Part shown: piece by piece, positions 34,286 to 42,651 of the stretch
Position numbering within the stretch: position 1 is the stretch's first letter
Layout of the letters: the number at the start of each line of letters is the position of its first letter
DNA from: Pseudomaricurvus sp. HS19
GTDB taxonomy: Bacteria > Pseudomonadota > Gammaproteobacteria > Pseudomonadales > Cellvibrionaceae
Assembly (NCBI RefSeq): GCF_009857815.1
Contig: NZ_WVVW01000001.1
Coordinates: 1,612,001-1,676,000, forward strand
Direction: 5' to 3'
DNA: 64,000 nt
The notes under the pieces: model-generated
Database searches by the model: none
What the model was told of the DNA's origin: nothing
What the model saw: only the letters and a program-made list of their open reading frames with translations
Made by a program: the position numbers and the translations under genes

Positions 34286-34669
34286 TTATTTTGCGCCCAA
34301 TAATTCCACTCTGTAACCATCCGGGTCTTCAACAAACGCCAGTATGGTAGAGCCGTGCATCATCGGGCCCGGCTCTCTCACCACCTTGCCACCGGCGGCG
34401 CGAATTTTGTCACAGGCGGCGTAGACATCGTCCACTTCGATGGCAATGTGGCCGTAGCCACCGCCAAGATCATAGCTCGCGGTGTCCCAGTTGTGGGTCA
34501 GCTCCAGCACAGTGTTGTCCGCCTCACCGCCGTAACCAACAAACGCCAGCGTAAAGCGACCATCCGGGAAGTCATTACGACGCAGCAACTGCATCCCCAT
34601 CACTTCGGTGTAAAACGCCAGTGAGGCTTCCAGGTCACCCACTCGCAACATGGTGTGCAACAGACGCAT
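34286..34669 (-). CDS. gloA: GloA, lactoylglutathione lyase (glyoxalase I)
   Basis: Converts the hemithioacetal of methylglyoxal and glutathione to S-lactoylglutathione. It has 127 residues with the metal ligands in MRLLHTMLRVGDLE (His5), TVLELTHNW (Glu), GHIAIEV (His) and YRVELL (Glu). I choose ATG 34669 because GAGGAGA lies at the right distance and E. coli GloA begins with the same MRLLHTMLRVG; ATG 34675 would put the ribosome-binding site against the start. The length suggests the nickel-dependent short form. Confidence 0.95.
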   Translation of the reverse strand: MRLLHTMLRVGDLEASLAFYTEVMGMQLLRRNDFPDGRFTLAFVGYGGEADNTVLELTHNWDTASYDLGGGYGHIAIEVDDVYAACDKIRAAGGKVVREPGPMMHGSTILAFVEDPDGYRVELLGAK

Positions 34670-34716
34670 AATCATTCTCCTCTGGTATAGCCGCCGCCAC
34701 AGAGTGCAGGGCAGAC

Positions 34717-35601
34717 TCAATGCATATGGTGGTGTTCGTGCATATCCATGCTATCGCCGGCAGACTCCTCCGCCGGCACAACATCGCCGATATCGTCGCT
34801 GTCCGGCTCAGCAACACCCTGCCCTTCGGCCGCCGCCGGCGTGTGATGCTCGTGACTGCCGGCCTGGTTGCCTTGCTGGCTGTGGCTGCTGTGATCGGTG
34901 TGCTGACCGTGATTGGCGTGCTGCAGTGTCAACCACACAGTCCAGGCACCAAAGAGGATGATCAGCCCCCCCATGAGTCCCCGCAGCCCGCGGGATTGCA
35001 GCAGCTGTTTCAGGCGCTCGGCAAACAACCCTCCCGCCAGCACCGCCGGCAGGGTGCCCAGGCCAAAGGCCAGCATCACGCCGGCTGCCGCCGCTCCCTG
35101 GGCCTGCGCCATGGCATAGGCCAGCGCCGAGTAAACCAGCCCGCAGGGCAACCAGCCCCAGATACCACCCAGCAGCAGCGCCCGCGATGGAGAGCTGACC
35201 GGCATAAGCCGCTTGCCCAGGGGCTGCAGCCAGCGCCAGGCGTAACTGCCCAGCTTCTCCAGCCGGGTCAGCCCGCGCCACCAGTCGGCCACATACAGGC
35301 CCATGGCAATCAGCAGCAGACCTGCCAGCAGACGCATTATGCTGAGCCCCTGCCCTGAAATCAGCTGTTGCCCCAGATAGCCAAACAGTCCACCGATGAT
35401 CCCATAACTGGCGATGCGCCCGATATTGTAAGAAAGCAGGATAGACCAACGGCGTACACGTTTCTCCGCCGGCACCGCAAAACTGAGGGCGGCGGTAATA
35501 CCACCGCACATGCCAACGCAGTGACCGCCTCCCAGCAGGCCCATGGCAAAAGCCGACAGCAGCGCGGCCCAGAGTTCGGGGGACATTACGGATTCAAACA
35601 T
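34717..35601 (-). CDS. TauE/SafE-like membrane protein of the cbb3 cluster with a His-rich C-terminal tail
   Basis: Protein of 294 residues. Six to seven membrane helices span residues 1-225, with GGGHCVGMCGGITAALSF (about residues 24-41) and GWLPCGLVYSALAYA, the Cys-containing motifs of the copper-handling DsbD/UreH-like family found after ccoS. The last 70 residues form a soluble tail dense in histidine, aspartate and glutamate, ending HEHHHMH, and including HANHGQHTDHSSH. It probably takes part in copper delivery or maturation of the oxidase. The tail looks like a metal buffer. It is separated from ccoS by 33 bases in the same direction. Confidence 0.85.
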   Translation of the reverse strand: MFESVMSPELWAALLSAFAMGLLGGGHCVGMCGGITAALSFAVPAEKRVRRWSILLSYNIGRIASYGIIGGLFGYLGQQLISGQGLSIMRLLAGLLLIAMGLYVADWWRGLTRLEKLGSYAWRWLQPLGKRLMPVSSPSRALLLGGIWGWLPCGLVYSALAYAMAQAQGAAAAGVMLAFGLGTLPAVLAGGLFAERLKQLLQSRGLRGLMGGLIILFGAWTVWLTLQHANHGQHTDHSSHSQQGNQAGSHEHHTPAAAEGQGVAEPDSDDIGDVVPAEESAGDSMDMHEHHHMH

Positions 35602-35634
35602 GGGGGATCCAGGAAGAGACGGGGTACGGGGAAA

Positions 35635-35874
35635 TCAATCAGAGGACGACTTGCCTGTGGGGTTACCGGTGGCCGGGGATGAAGTGCCATCGGTGTCGCT
35701 GCCGACAGGACTGTCCGGGCGCTTCGGCGCCACCTTCTCTTCTTCAAAGAGAATGCGCTGGCCCTCGGTATTGAGATCGTCGTATTGACCACTGTTAACC
35801 GCCCAGAACAGGGCGCGAATGGCGAGGACTACAAATACCAGTGCTATGGGGATCAGCAGATACAGACTTTCCAC
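35635..35874 (-). CDS. ccoS: CcoS, cbb3 oxidase maturation protein
   Basis: Small membrane protein of 79 residues needed for heme and copper insertion into the cbb3 oxidase. An N-terminal helix, LYLLIPIALVFVVLAIRALFW (about residues 4-24), is followed by the CcoS pattern AVNSGQYDDLNTEGQRILFE. The C-terminal 30 residues are low-complexity and acidic. The GTG at 35874 has GAGAT upstream and gives the standard start; the longer frame is rejected. It lies 92 bases after ccoI. Confidence 0.9.
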   Translation of the reverse strand: MESLYLLIPIALVFVVLAIRALFWAVNSGQYDDLNTEGQRILFEEEKVAPKRPDSPVGSDTDGTSSPATGNPTGKSSSD

Positions 35875-35955
35875 AACGATCTCTCGGTTTCGGTGACAGG
35901 CGTGGCCGCATTGGCTGGCTATTGTCGCTCTAACGGGGGTTAAGTTCCAGCCGGC

Positions 35956-35980
35956 CCGCTGCGGCATTATGCCGCAGCGG
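35956..35980 (-). other. Hairpin with the ccoI stop codon in its loop
   Basis: A CCGCTGCGGCA / TGCCGCAGCGG 11-bp perfect stem with a three-base loop (35967-35969), which is the ccoI TAA stop codon. It lies between ccoI and ccoS and has no U-tract. Confidence 0.7.
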
Positions 35981-38399
35981 GGGCATCAGCAACGGGGGCA
36001 TCAGCAACGGGAAGCCTCATGCGATTGATGCGCAGGGCATTGGTGACCACAATCAGGGAGCTGGCGGACATGCCGATGGCCGCGGCCCAGGGCGGGATCA
36101 GCCCCATGGCAGCCGCCGGCAGCGCAATCAGGTTGTACAGCAGCGCCCACCCCAGGTTTTGCCTGATCACCCGCCGGGTCATTACCGCGCAGCGCATGGC
36201 CGCCGGGATCAACGACAGGTCGCAGCCCAGCAGCACACTGTCGGCGCGGGTCTGGGCCAGGTCGGTAGCGCCGCCCATGGCCACAGAAATAAACGCACCA
36301 CTGAGCACCGGCACATCATTGATGCCATCCCCCACCATCAGTACCCGCTCGCCCTGCTGCTGATACTGTTCGGTGATGGCCAGTTTCCGGTCCGGTGACT
36401 GATCCGCCTGCCACTGGATGATACCCAGCTGCCCGGCTACCCGTGCCACTTCACGGGCATCGTCACCACTGAGTAACTCAACCCGGATGCCCCGCGCCAG
36501 CAGCGCCTGTACCGCCGGAGCTGCAGAGGGACGCAGCTGGTCCTGGAGGCAGATCCAGGCACACAACTGCTCATCACAACTCAGGGCCAACCACTGCCCC
36601 TGCGCCTGTGGCGGCAAGTTATGCTGCCCGGCAAAGGCCGGCTTACCCAGCCGGTAGGCGCACTCGCCGACCCGCCCTTCCACACCCCGGGCGGTAAACT
36701 GGCGAACATCCTCTGCCTGCATGGGGCTGGCATAGGGCGCAAACGCCCTGGCAATAGGGTGACGGGAGCCGGTCTCCAGTGCCGCACACACTGCCAGCAG
36801 ATGGGCGCGCCGGGCGTCGTCCATGGGCTCACCGCCAGGCTGCAGCACCTGCGCCACCTGCGGCTCACCAATGGTGAGGGTTCCGGTCTTGTCGAAAATA
36901 ACGCGATCCACCTTCGGCAAGCCTTCCAGCACATGCTCGCCGGTAACCAGCAGCCCCTGCTGCCGCAACCAGGAGATGGCCGTGGTCAAGGCCGTAGGCG
37001 ATGCCAGCGACAGGGCACAGGGACAGGTTACCACCAGCACCGACAACACCACCCACACGGCATGGGAGGAGTCGATCTGCCACCAGACCGCCCCTACCAC
37101 CAGTGACACCAGCAGGACCGCCGCCACAAAGTAACCCGCCAGCGTATCGGCGATGGCCGCCATGCGCGGCTTGTTCTGCCGTGCCTGCTCCACGAGACGC
37201 TCAATGGCTGAAAGACGGGTACTGCGGCCGACGGCAGAGACCTCCACCTGCAGCGAACTTTCGGTATTGGTGGAGCCAGCGATAACCGTGTCACCAACAC
37301 CTTTGATAACCGCATCCGGCTCACCGGTGAGCAGGGTTTCCACCACACCACTGGTGCCGGACAGCACCGTACCGTCGCAGGGAATGATGGCACCACTGGC
37401 CACCAACACCCGGTCACCCACCGCCACCTGTTTCAGCGGCACCGCCTGCCACTTCTCGTCCCGCCAGACCTCCGCGGTTACCGGCAGCAGCTGCGCCAGC
37501 CGGTCGGAGTCAATGCCGTTGCGGTGGCGGGCGCGCATCTCCAGATAGCGCCCCAGCAGCAGGAAGAAGGTGAACATGGAGACGGAATCGAAATAGACCT
37601 CCCCGCCCCCGAACACCGTGGCCCAGCAACTGGCGGTGAAGGCACCGGCAATGGCAATGGAGACCGGTACATCCATGGTGAGATGACGGGTGCGCAAGGC
37701 GCGCAGGGCGGCACTGAAAAATGGCCGCGCACTGTAGAACACCACCGGGGTGGCGATAATGAGGCTGATCCAGCGCAGGTAGCCCTGCCAATCGGCGTCA
37801 GCGCCGGCGTACAGGCCCACAGCCACCATGCCCACCTGCATCATGCCGAAACCGGCTACCGCCAGTCGCATCAGGGCACTGCGATCCTCTTTCTCGCGCA
37901 GCTGCTGGCGCTGGGATTCAGTGGCGGGCAACGGCTCGTAGCCAATATCGGAGAGCGAGCGCATCAGCTCACTCAACTGCCCCTCGGCGGGCCGCCAGCG
38001 TAACAGGCAGCGGTGGGTGGTGGCATTGACCCGCACCGCCACCACTCCCGGCAGCTGCGCGAGGTGCTTCTCAATCAGCCACACACAGGCGGCACAGGTG
38101 ATGCCGGTCAACAGCAGGTTGGCCTGGCGCTCGCCATCCGCCAACTGATCGACAAACTCCTGCTGCACATCGTCCAGGTCATAAATGGAGAAATCGATAT
38201 GGTGATCGCCCGGGCGACTGCTGCGGGCACTGCGAAACTGGTAGAAGCTGCCCAGGCCACCGTCGATAATGGCACTGGCCACTGCCAGGCAGCCGGGACA
38301 ACAAAAGCGTTGCGGCTGACCCTCAAGACTCAGGGTGTAGTCACTGTCGGGTGGCACCGCCAACCCGCAGTGGTAGCAGGCACAGGCTGTGTTACTCAC
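35967..38399 (-). CDS. ccoI: CcoI/FixI, copper-exporting P1B-type ATPase for cbb3 assembly
   Basis: ATPase of 810 residues. An N-terminal cysteine-rich module (CACYHCG, FCCPGC) and a heavy-metal domain with GITCAACVW (about residues 98-106) are followed by eight membrane helices with the CPC motif (TCPCALSLASP), the phosphorylation site DKTGTLT and GDGINDVPVL. It exports copper to the periplasm for the CuB centre of subunit CcoN. The 4-base ATGA overlap with ccoH couples them. The C-terminus carries a duplicated VADAP pentapeptide made by a 15-bp tandem repeat, which is unlikely to matter for function. Confidence 0.95.
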   Translation of the reverse strand: MSNTACACYHCGLAVPPDSDYTLSLEGQPQRFCCPGCLAVASAIIDGGLGSFYQFRSARSSRPGDHHIDFSIYDLDDVQQEFVDQLADGERQANLLLTGITCAACVWLIEKHLAQLPGVVAVRVNATTHRCLLRWRPAEGQLSELMRSLSDIGYEPLPATESQRQQLREKEDRSALMRLAVAGFGMMQVGMVAVGLYAGADADWQGYLRWISLIIATPVVFYSARPFFSAALRALRTRHLTMDVPVSIAIAGAFTASCWATVFGGGEVYFDSVSMFTFFLLLGRYLEMRARHRNGIDSDRLAQLLPVTAEVWRDEKWQAVPLKQVAVGDRVLVASGAIIPCDGTVLSGTSGVVETLLTGEPDAVIKGVGDTVIAGSTNTESSLQVEVSAVGRSTRLSAIERLVEQARQNKPRMAAIADTLAGYFVAAVLLVSLVVGAVWWQIDSSHAVWVVLSVLVVTCPCALSLASPTALTTAISWLRQQGLLVTGEHVLEGLPKVDRVIFDKTGTLTIGEPQVAQVLQPGGEPMDDARRAHLLAVCAALETGSRHPIARAFAPYASPMQAEDVRQFTARGVEGRVGECAYRLGKPAFAGQHNLPPQAQGQWLALSCDEQLCAWICLQDQLRPSAAPAVQALLARGIRVELLSGDDAREVARVAGQLGIIQWQADQSPDRKLAITEQYQQQGERVLMVGDGINDVPVLSGAFISVAMGGATDLAQTRADSVLLGCDLSLIPAAMRCAVMTRRVIRQNLGWALLYNLIALPAAAMGLIPPWAAAIGMSASSLIVVTNALRINRMRLPVADAPVADAPAAA
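35980..36009 (-). repeat. 15-bp tandem duplication at the ccoI 3' end
   Basis: Two identical units, 35980-35994 and 35995-36009, encode the repeated VADAP in the CcoI C-terminus. Confidence 0.85.
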
Positions 38400-38956
38400 T
38401 CACCGGTTCCAAAGATCAGGCGATTACCTTCCGAGAAATTGACTTCGGTGACGATGCGCCAGGCACCATCCGCAGGCTGCTCGCCCTGCTCTGCCCCGGC
38501 AGGCATCAGCCGCAGGTACCAGTGGTTCTGCAGGCTGCTCTGCAGCTCGCCCTGATAACGCCCATCCACCACCTGGGTGAGGATGATGACGCGATCGTTA
38601 TCGGCTTCCATGGGGTGATCCAGGTAGAGCTGTAACTGCTGCGGCCAGACATAACTGCTGTCGGTGGTGCTGAGGGTCAGCACCACGTCGCCCACCTGAT
38701 GGTCAAAGAACAGCTCACCGCTCAGTCCCAGTGCGGCCGCCGCACGATCCTCATCCACACGCATGTTAATCATGCGCCCCTCTTTGTAGTAGTTATCCAC
38801 TACCACATCATCGGCGTCCTTGACGGCGATGGTCATAAAGGGAATCCAGGCCACCATCACCACCAGCAGTGGCATCAGCACAAACCAGGCCCAGAACTGT
38901 TTGTACCAGGGGCCATCGTCGCGATCCTGATGGAGGTTTTTTTCAGAATGATTCAT
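38396..38956 (-). CDS. ccoH: CcoH/FixH-family cbb3 assembly protein
   Basis: Protein of 186 residues with one membrane helix (about residues 23-47) and a periplasmic domain. The pattern PWYKQFWAWFVLMPLL at the helix start and DNYYKEGRMIN after it is the FixH signature. It stabilises the assembling cbb3 complex. It overlaps ccoI by 4 bases and follows ccoG after 159 bases. Confidence 0.9.
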   Translation of the reverse strand: MNHSEKNLHQDRDDGPWYKQFWAWFVLMPLLVVMVAWIPFMTIAVKDADDVVVDNYYKEGRMINMRVDEDRAAAALGLSGELFFDHQVGDVVLTLSTTDSSYVWPQQLQLYLDHPMEADNDRVIILTQVVDGRYQGELQSSLQNHWYLRLMPAGAEQGEQPADGAWRIVTEVNFSEGNRLIFGTGE

Positions 38957-39064
38957 AGCGGCACACGTATTTACTGTTGGGGAAACTGACTTTCCGACGG
39001 AGAATGCAGGCTGATGACAGCCAGGGGGACGGCACCCGTCAGGGCGCCCATTCTAGCACCAATG

Positions 39065-39082
39065 CGGGCGCCGGAGCGCCCG
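39065..39082 (-). other. Hairpin between ccoG and ccoH
   Basis: A CGGGCGC/GCGCCCG 7-bp stem with a four-base loop lies 33 bases after the ccoG stop. No U-tract follows, so it may stabilise or process the transcript rather than end it. Confidence 0.4.
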
Positions 39083-39115
39083 TTAACACTTGTTTGCTCA
39101 GTGCCCAACCCTCCC

Positions 39116-40552
39116 CTAGCGGGAGGGACCAATAAAGGTGGTTTCCTCTTCAGCCGTGATACCGGCGTCCTCTGAAGAGACCACAGTGAAGCGAATGGTG
39201 CTCTTGGAGGAGGTCAGCTGCTCCCGCGGTACGGAGACCCGCACCGGCAGGGTGAACACCTCACCAGCCTCGATCTGCAGGGCGCGATAGCCACGCAGGG
39301 TGAAGTCACCATCACCACTGACGGAGATGTCATAGGTGTGTGGCCGCTCATCCATGTTGTTGATCTTGACCGTGTAGACGTTCTGCACGTTGCCGTTGGT
39401 GATGCGGTACATGTTGGCACCGCGATCCCGGATTACATCCACCGACAGCGGCTGGCGGGTGCCTACCACGTAGATAAACGCCAGGATCATGGCCAGCACC
39501 GCAAAGCTGTAGCCAAACAGCCGCGGACGCAGGAAGTGGGTGGCGCCATTGGCCAGCTGGTCCTCGGAGGTAAAGCGAATCAGGCCGCGCTCGTAACCCA
39601 TCTTGTCCATCACCTGGTTACAGGCATCGACACAAAGGCCACAGTTGATGCATTCGTACTGCAAACCCTCGCGGATATCGATGTCCACAGGGCACACCTG
39701 TACACACCAGGAGCAGTCAATACAGTCTCCCTTACCGGCCGCCTTGTAGTCTTCGTGGGCCTTGCGCGGACCACGGGCCTCGCCGCGCTCGCGATCGTAG
39801 TGCACCGCCAGGGTATCGGTGTCGTACATCACCGACTGGAAACGGGCGTAGGGACACATGTACTTGCACACCTGCTCCCGCAACCAGCCGGCGTTCATGT
39901 AGGTCATGCCGGTGAAGAACAACGTCCAGAAAGCCGCCGCCGGGTGCACATCAAAGGTGACGAAGCCACTACTGCCCACCGACGGAATAAAGCCGAGCAA
40001 TAGCTCCCGCACCGGCGTGAAGTAGCCGACGAAGGTGATACCGGTAACAAAGGCGATCAGCAACCAGAGAAAGTGCTTGCTGCCCTTGCGCAGGATTTTC
40101 TCCGTATTCCAGCCCTGCTTGTCGAGCTTGATCATCTTGTTGCGGTCACCCTCACAGAAGTGCTCCGCCCAGATAAACATCAGCGTCCACACCGTCTGCG
40201 GACAGGTGAAGCCGCACCATACCCGCCCCACCAGCACCGTCACCGTAAACAGGGTAAACGCCGCAATAATCAGCAGCCAGGCCAGCAACATGCCGTCCTG
40301 GGGCCAGAAGGTCATCCACAGGATGTGAAATTTGCGCTCCGGCAGATCGAACAACATGGCCGGGCGGCCATCGATCATAAACCAGGGCATCAGCACGAAG
40401 CCGAGCAGCAATGGCAAACCGGTGTAGCGACGGACACGCTGGAAAAAACCGGACACCTTGCGGGTGTAAACCCGGCCGGCGGAATCATAAAGCATGCGGT
40501 AGCGGACGTTGTCTCCGCCGTTATCTTCAGTGACGGGAATTTTTTCTCCCAT
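39116..40552 (-). CDS. ccoG: CcoG/FixG, cbb3 assembly cupric reductase with 4Fe-4S clusters
   Basis: Membrane iron-sulfur protein of 478 residues, expected to reduce Cu(II) to Cu(I) for the oxidase. About five helices are present, with WCGFTCPQTVWT and CKYMCPYARFQSVM, two cluster motifs CIDCSWCVQVCPVDIDIR and CINCGLCVDACNQVMDKM, and a C-terminal Ig-like periplasmic domain. ATG 40552 with AGGAGC upstream gives the usual start; a longer frame is rejected. It has its own FNR/Anr-type promoter. Confidence 0.95.
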   Translation of the reverse strand: MGEKIPVTEDNGGDNVRYRMLYDSAGRVYTRKVSGFFQRVRRYTGLPLLLGFVLMPWFMIDGRPAMLFDLPERKFHILWMTFWPQDGMLLAWLLIIAAFTLFTVTVLVGRVWCGFTCPQTVWTLMFIWAEHFCEGDRNKMIKLDKQGWNTEKILRKGSKHFLWLLIAFVTGITFVGYFTPVRELLLGFIPSVGSSGFVTFDVHPAAAFWTLFFTGMTYMNAGWLREQVCKYMCPYARFQSVMYDTDTLAVHYDRERGEARGPRKAHEDYKAAGKGDCIDCSWCVQVCPVDIDIREGLQYECINCGLCVDACNQVMDKMGYERGLIRFTSEDQLANGATHFLRPRLFGYSFAVLAMILAFIYVVGTRQPLSVDVIRDRGANMYRITNGNVQNVYTVKINNMDERPHTYDISVSGDGDFTLRGYRALQIEAGEVFTLPVRVSVPREQLTSSKSTIRFTVVSSEDAGITAEEETTFIGPSR

Positions 40553-40672
40553 GATACAGCTCCTGTCTGCAGGCTTTGGAATCAGGGTTGGTGCCAGCTG
40601 CATCCGCACCCACAGCGAAACAGGATATCCCGCCCCGGGCTGACGATACTGGTTCTGTCATTGTCAGTTTTG

Positions 40673-40678
40673 ATTATA
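40673..40678 (-). promoter_or_regulatory. -10 box of the ccoG promoter
   Basis: The minus strand reads TATAAT, exactly 22 bases downstream of the candidate FNR/Anr box at 40,701-40,714. This is the class-II spacing (box centred at -41.5). Confidence 0.6.
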
Positions 40679-40700
40679 AACAAATTCTAATATACGCGAC

Positions 40701-40714
40701 TTGACCAAGCGCAA
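40701..40714 (-). promoter_or_regulatory. Candidate FNR/Anr box for ccoG
   Basis: The minus strand reads TTGCGCTTGGTCAA against TTGAT-N4-ATCAA: seven of ten positions match. The spacing to the TATAAT box supports it more than the match alone. Confidence 0.5.
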
Positions 40715-40821
40715 GCGGCACACACTCTACCCCGCCCGCCCGACATCCCTAAGTCGGTTTTTTGAATTAGCCTAAGAGGCTGTCTGGGTCAAAGCGACCC
40801 ATAATCACAGTATACGCACTG

Positions 40822-40860
40822 TAAAAACAACAAAGCCCCGAAAACGGGGCTTTGTTGTTG
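40822..40860 (-). terminator. Intrinsic terminator after ccoNOQP
   Basis: A 15-bp perfect stem AACAACAAAGCCCCG/CGGGGCTTTGTTGTT with a four-base loop, followed on the minus strand by TTTAC. It separates the structural genes from the ccoG assembly unit. Confidence 0.85.
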
Positions 40861-40881
40861 ATCTTTAGCGAACCGCCGGGA

Positions 40882-41796
40882 TTACTCGGCGTCCTGGGAC
40901 AGGCCGTAGACGTAAGCTGCCAGCAGGTGAATCTTGTCTTCACGCAGTTTTTCCTGCTGCGCTGGCATCTGGTTGGTACGACCCTCACGCACCGAGTGAC
41001 GTATTTCCGAACGCAGCTCAGCTGGATCACCCTTGGAGTAGAGCCAAGTGCTGTCGGTCAGATTGGGCGCACCCACCAGATGGCTGCCTTTACCATCTGC
41101 ACCATGGCAGGCAGCACAGGTCTGGGCAAAGATCTGCTGGCCCTTCTCCGCCAGAACCTGGTCGTGATCATTGCCAGAAATCTGCAGAACGTATTCCGCG
41201 GCAGCCACAACACCTTCCTCACCAATTACCGGCCCCTGAGGAGGCATGAAGCCATTGCGACCAAAGGTGATAGATTGCTTGATCTGCTCGGCGCTGCCGC
41301 CGTAGAGCCAATCGGCATCAGTCAGGTTCGGAAAGCCATAGCTGCCGCTGGCATCCGCACCGTGACACACAGCGCAGTTGTTGGCGAACAGGCGTACACC
41401 CATCTTCAGCGCGCGGGGATCCTGCGCCACCTCTTCAATGGGCATGGCCGCAAAGCCGGCGAAGATTTCACCATACTGTTCCTGCGCCTTCTGCTGCTCA
41501 CGCTCCAGCTGGTTATGGGAGGTCCAGCCCAGCAGGCCTTTCCAGGTACCCAGGCCCGGGTAGAGCGCCAGGTAGATGAAACCGAAAATAAAGGTCAGCA
41601 AAAACATCTGGAACCACCACTTGGGCAGCGGGTTATCGTATTCCTCGATGCCGTCGTAGACGTGACCAGTGGTTTTGTTTTCAGGATCGGCGTCATCGTT
41701 AACGGCGACCTTGCGGTTGGCCATCAGCACCCAGAAGAGCAACGCCAGGTTGATCAGGGTCAGGCCTGTAATCCAAAGACTCCAGAAAGTACTCAT
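40882..41796 (-). CDS. ccoP: CcoP, diheme cytochrome c subunit of cbb3 oxidase
   Basis: Subunit III of 304 residues. Two N-terminal membrane helices (residues 5-27 and 62-82) are followed by two cytochrome c domains with CAVCH (about residue 142) and CAACH (about residue 231), and axial methionines in NGFMPPQG and TNQMPAQ. It passes electrons from cytochrome c to CcoO/CcoN. It overlaps ccoQ by 4 bases. Confidence 0.96.
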   Translation of the reverse strand: MSTFWSLWITGLTLINLALLFWVLMANRKVAVNDDADPENKTTGHVYDGIEEYDNPLPKWWFQMFLLTFIFGFIYLALYPGLGTWKGLLGWTSHNQLEREQQKAQEQYGEIFAGFAAMPIEEVAQDPRALKMGVRLFANNCAVCHGADASGSYGFPNLTDADWLYGGSAEQIKQSITFGRNGFMPPQGPVIGEEGVVAAAEYVLQISGNDHDQVLAEKGQQIFAQTCAACHGADGKGSHLVGAPNLTDSTWLYSKGDPAELRSEIRHSVREGRTNQMPAQQEKLREDKIHLLAAYVYGLSQDAE

Positions 41797-41990
41797 AATT
41801 TATCCGCCTTATCTTCATCAGAGTTGGGATGAAGCTTATGCTGTTGAGGATCGACATCATCGGCAAACGGCAGGTTGGCCGCGTCGTTAAAACCCTTGCG
41901 GCGGCTGGGCGAAAAGGCCCACCAGCAGATCCCCAGGAAGGTGATCATCACCAGTACCGTCGACAAACCTTTTAACGTGTTGATATCCAT
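41793..41990 (-). CDS. ccoQ: CcoQ/FixQ small subunit of cbb3 oxidase
   Basis: Protein of 65 residues with one membrane helix (LSTVLVMITFLGICWWAF, about residues 8-25), followed by the FSPSRRKGFNDAANLPFADD motif typical of CcoQ. It stabilises the complex. It sits between ccoO (37-base gap) and ccoP (4-base overlap). Confidence 0.93.
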   Translation of the reverse strand: MDINTLKGLSTVLVMITFLGICWWAFSPSRRKGFNDAANLPFADDVDPQQHKLHPNSDEDKADKL

Positions 41991-42027
41991 GATGTCGCTC
42001 GCTTTTCTCTAAACCAGGCTCAACCGA

Positions 42028-42639
42028 TCAGCGCTTCTGCTTCAGCAGGATACCCAGCTGCTGCAGATAGGCCACCAGGGCATCCATTTCGGTTACACCC
42101 TTAACAGCGGCTTGCGCACCGGCGATATCCTCATCGGTGTAAGGCACGCCAACGGAACGCAGGGCAGCCATTTTCTTGCCGGTGTCTTTACCGTCAAGAA
42201 TGTTGTCGAACAGCCACGGGAACGCTGGCATGTTGGACTCGGGTACAACGTTGCGCGGGTTGTAGAGGTGCGCCTTGTGCCAGGCATCGGAGTAACGACC
42301 GCCAACACGGGCCAGATCCGGACCGGTACGCTTGGAGCCCCACAGGAACGGGTGATCGTAAACAGACTCGCCAGCCACAGAATAGTGGCCGTAGCGCTCT
42401 ACTTCAGCACGCAGCGGACGCACCATCTGGGTGTGACAGACGTGGCAGCCCTCGCGGATGTAAATGTCGCGGCCTTCCAGCTCAACGGCGTTCCAGGGCT
42501 TGAGGCCCTCAACCGGCTGGGTGGTCTCCTTGAGGAAGAACTGCGGCACGATCTCTACCAGGCCGCCGAAGCTGATGGCAACCACAGCCAGGATCATCAG
42601 CAGGCCAATATTCTTTTCTACTATGTCATGATTTTTCAC
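42028..42639 (-). CDS. ccoO: CcoO, monoheme cytochrome c subunit of cbb3 oxidase
   Basis: Subunit II of 203 residues. One N-terminal membrane anchor, then the heme site [13 protein letters not shown] (about residues 58-70), [11 protein letters not shown] and [13 protein letters not shown]. The GTG start at 42639 has GGAGAAG upstream. It is directly downstream of ccoN. Confidence 0.96.
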   Translation of the reverse strand: MKNHDIVEKNIGLLMILAVVAISFGGLVEIVPQFFLKETTQPVEGLKPWNAVELEGRDIYIREGCHVCHTQMVRPLRAEVERYGHYSVAGESVYDHPFLWGSKRTGPDLARVGGRYSDAWHKAHLYNPRNVVPESNMPAFPWLFDNILDGKDTGKKMAALRSVGVPYTDEDIAGAQAAVKGVTEMDALVAYLQQLGILLKQKR

Positions 42640-42651
42640 AGTCGCTTCTCC

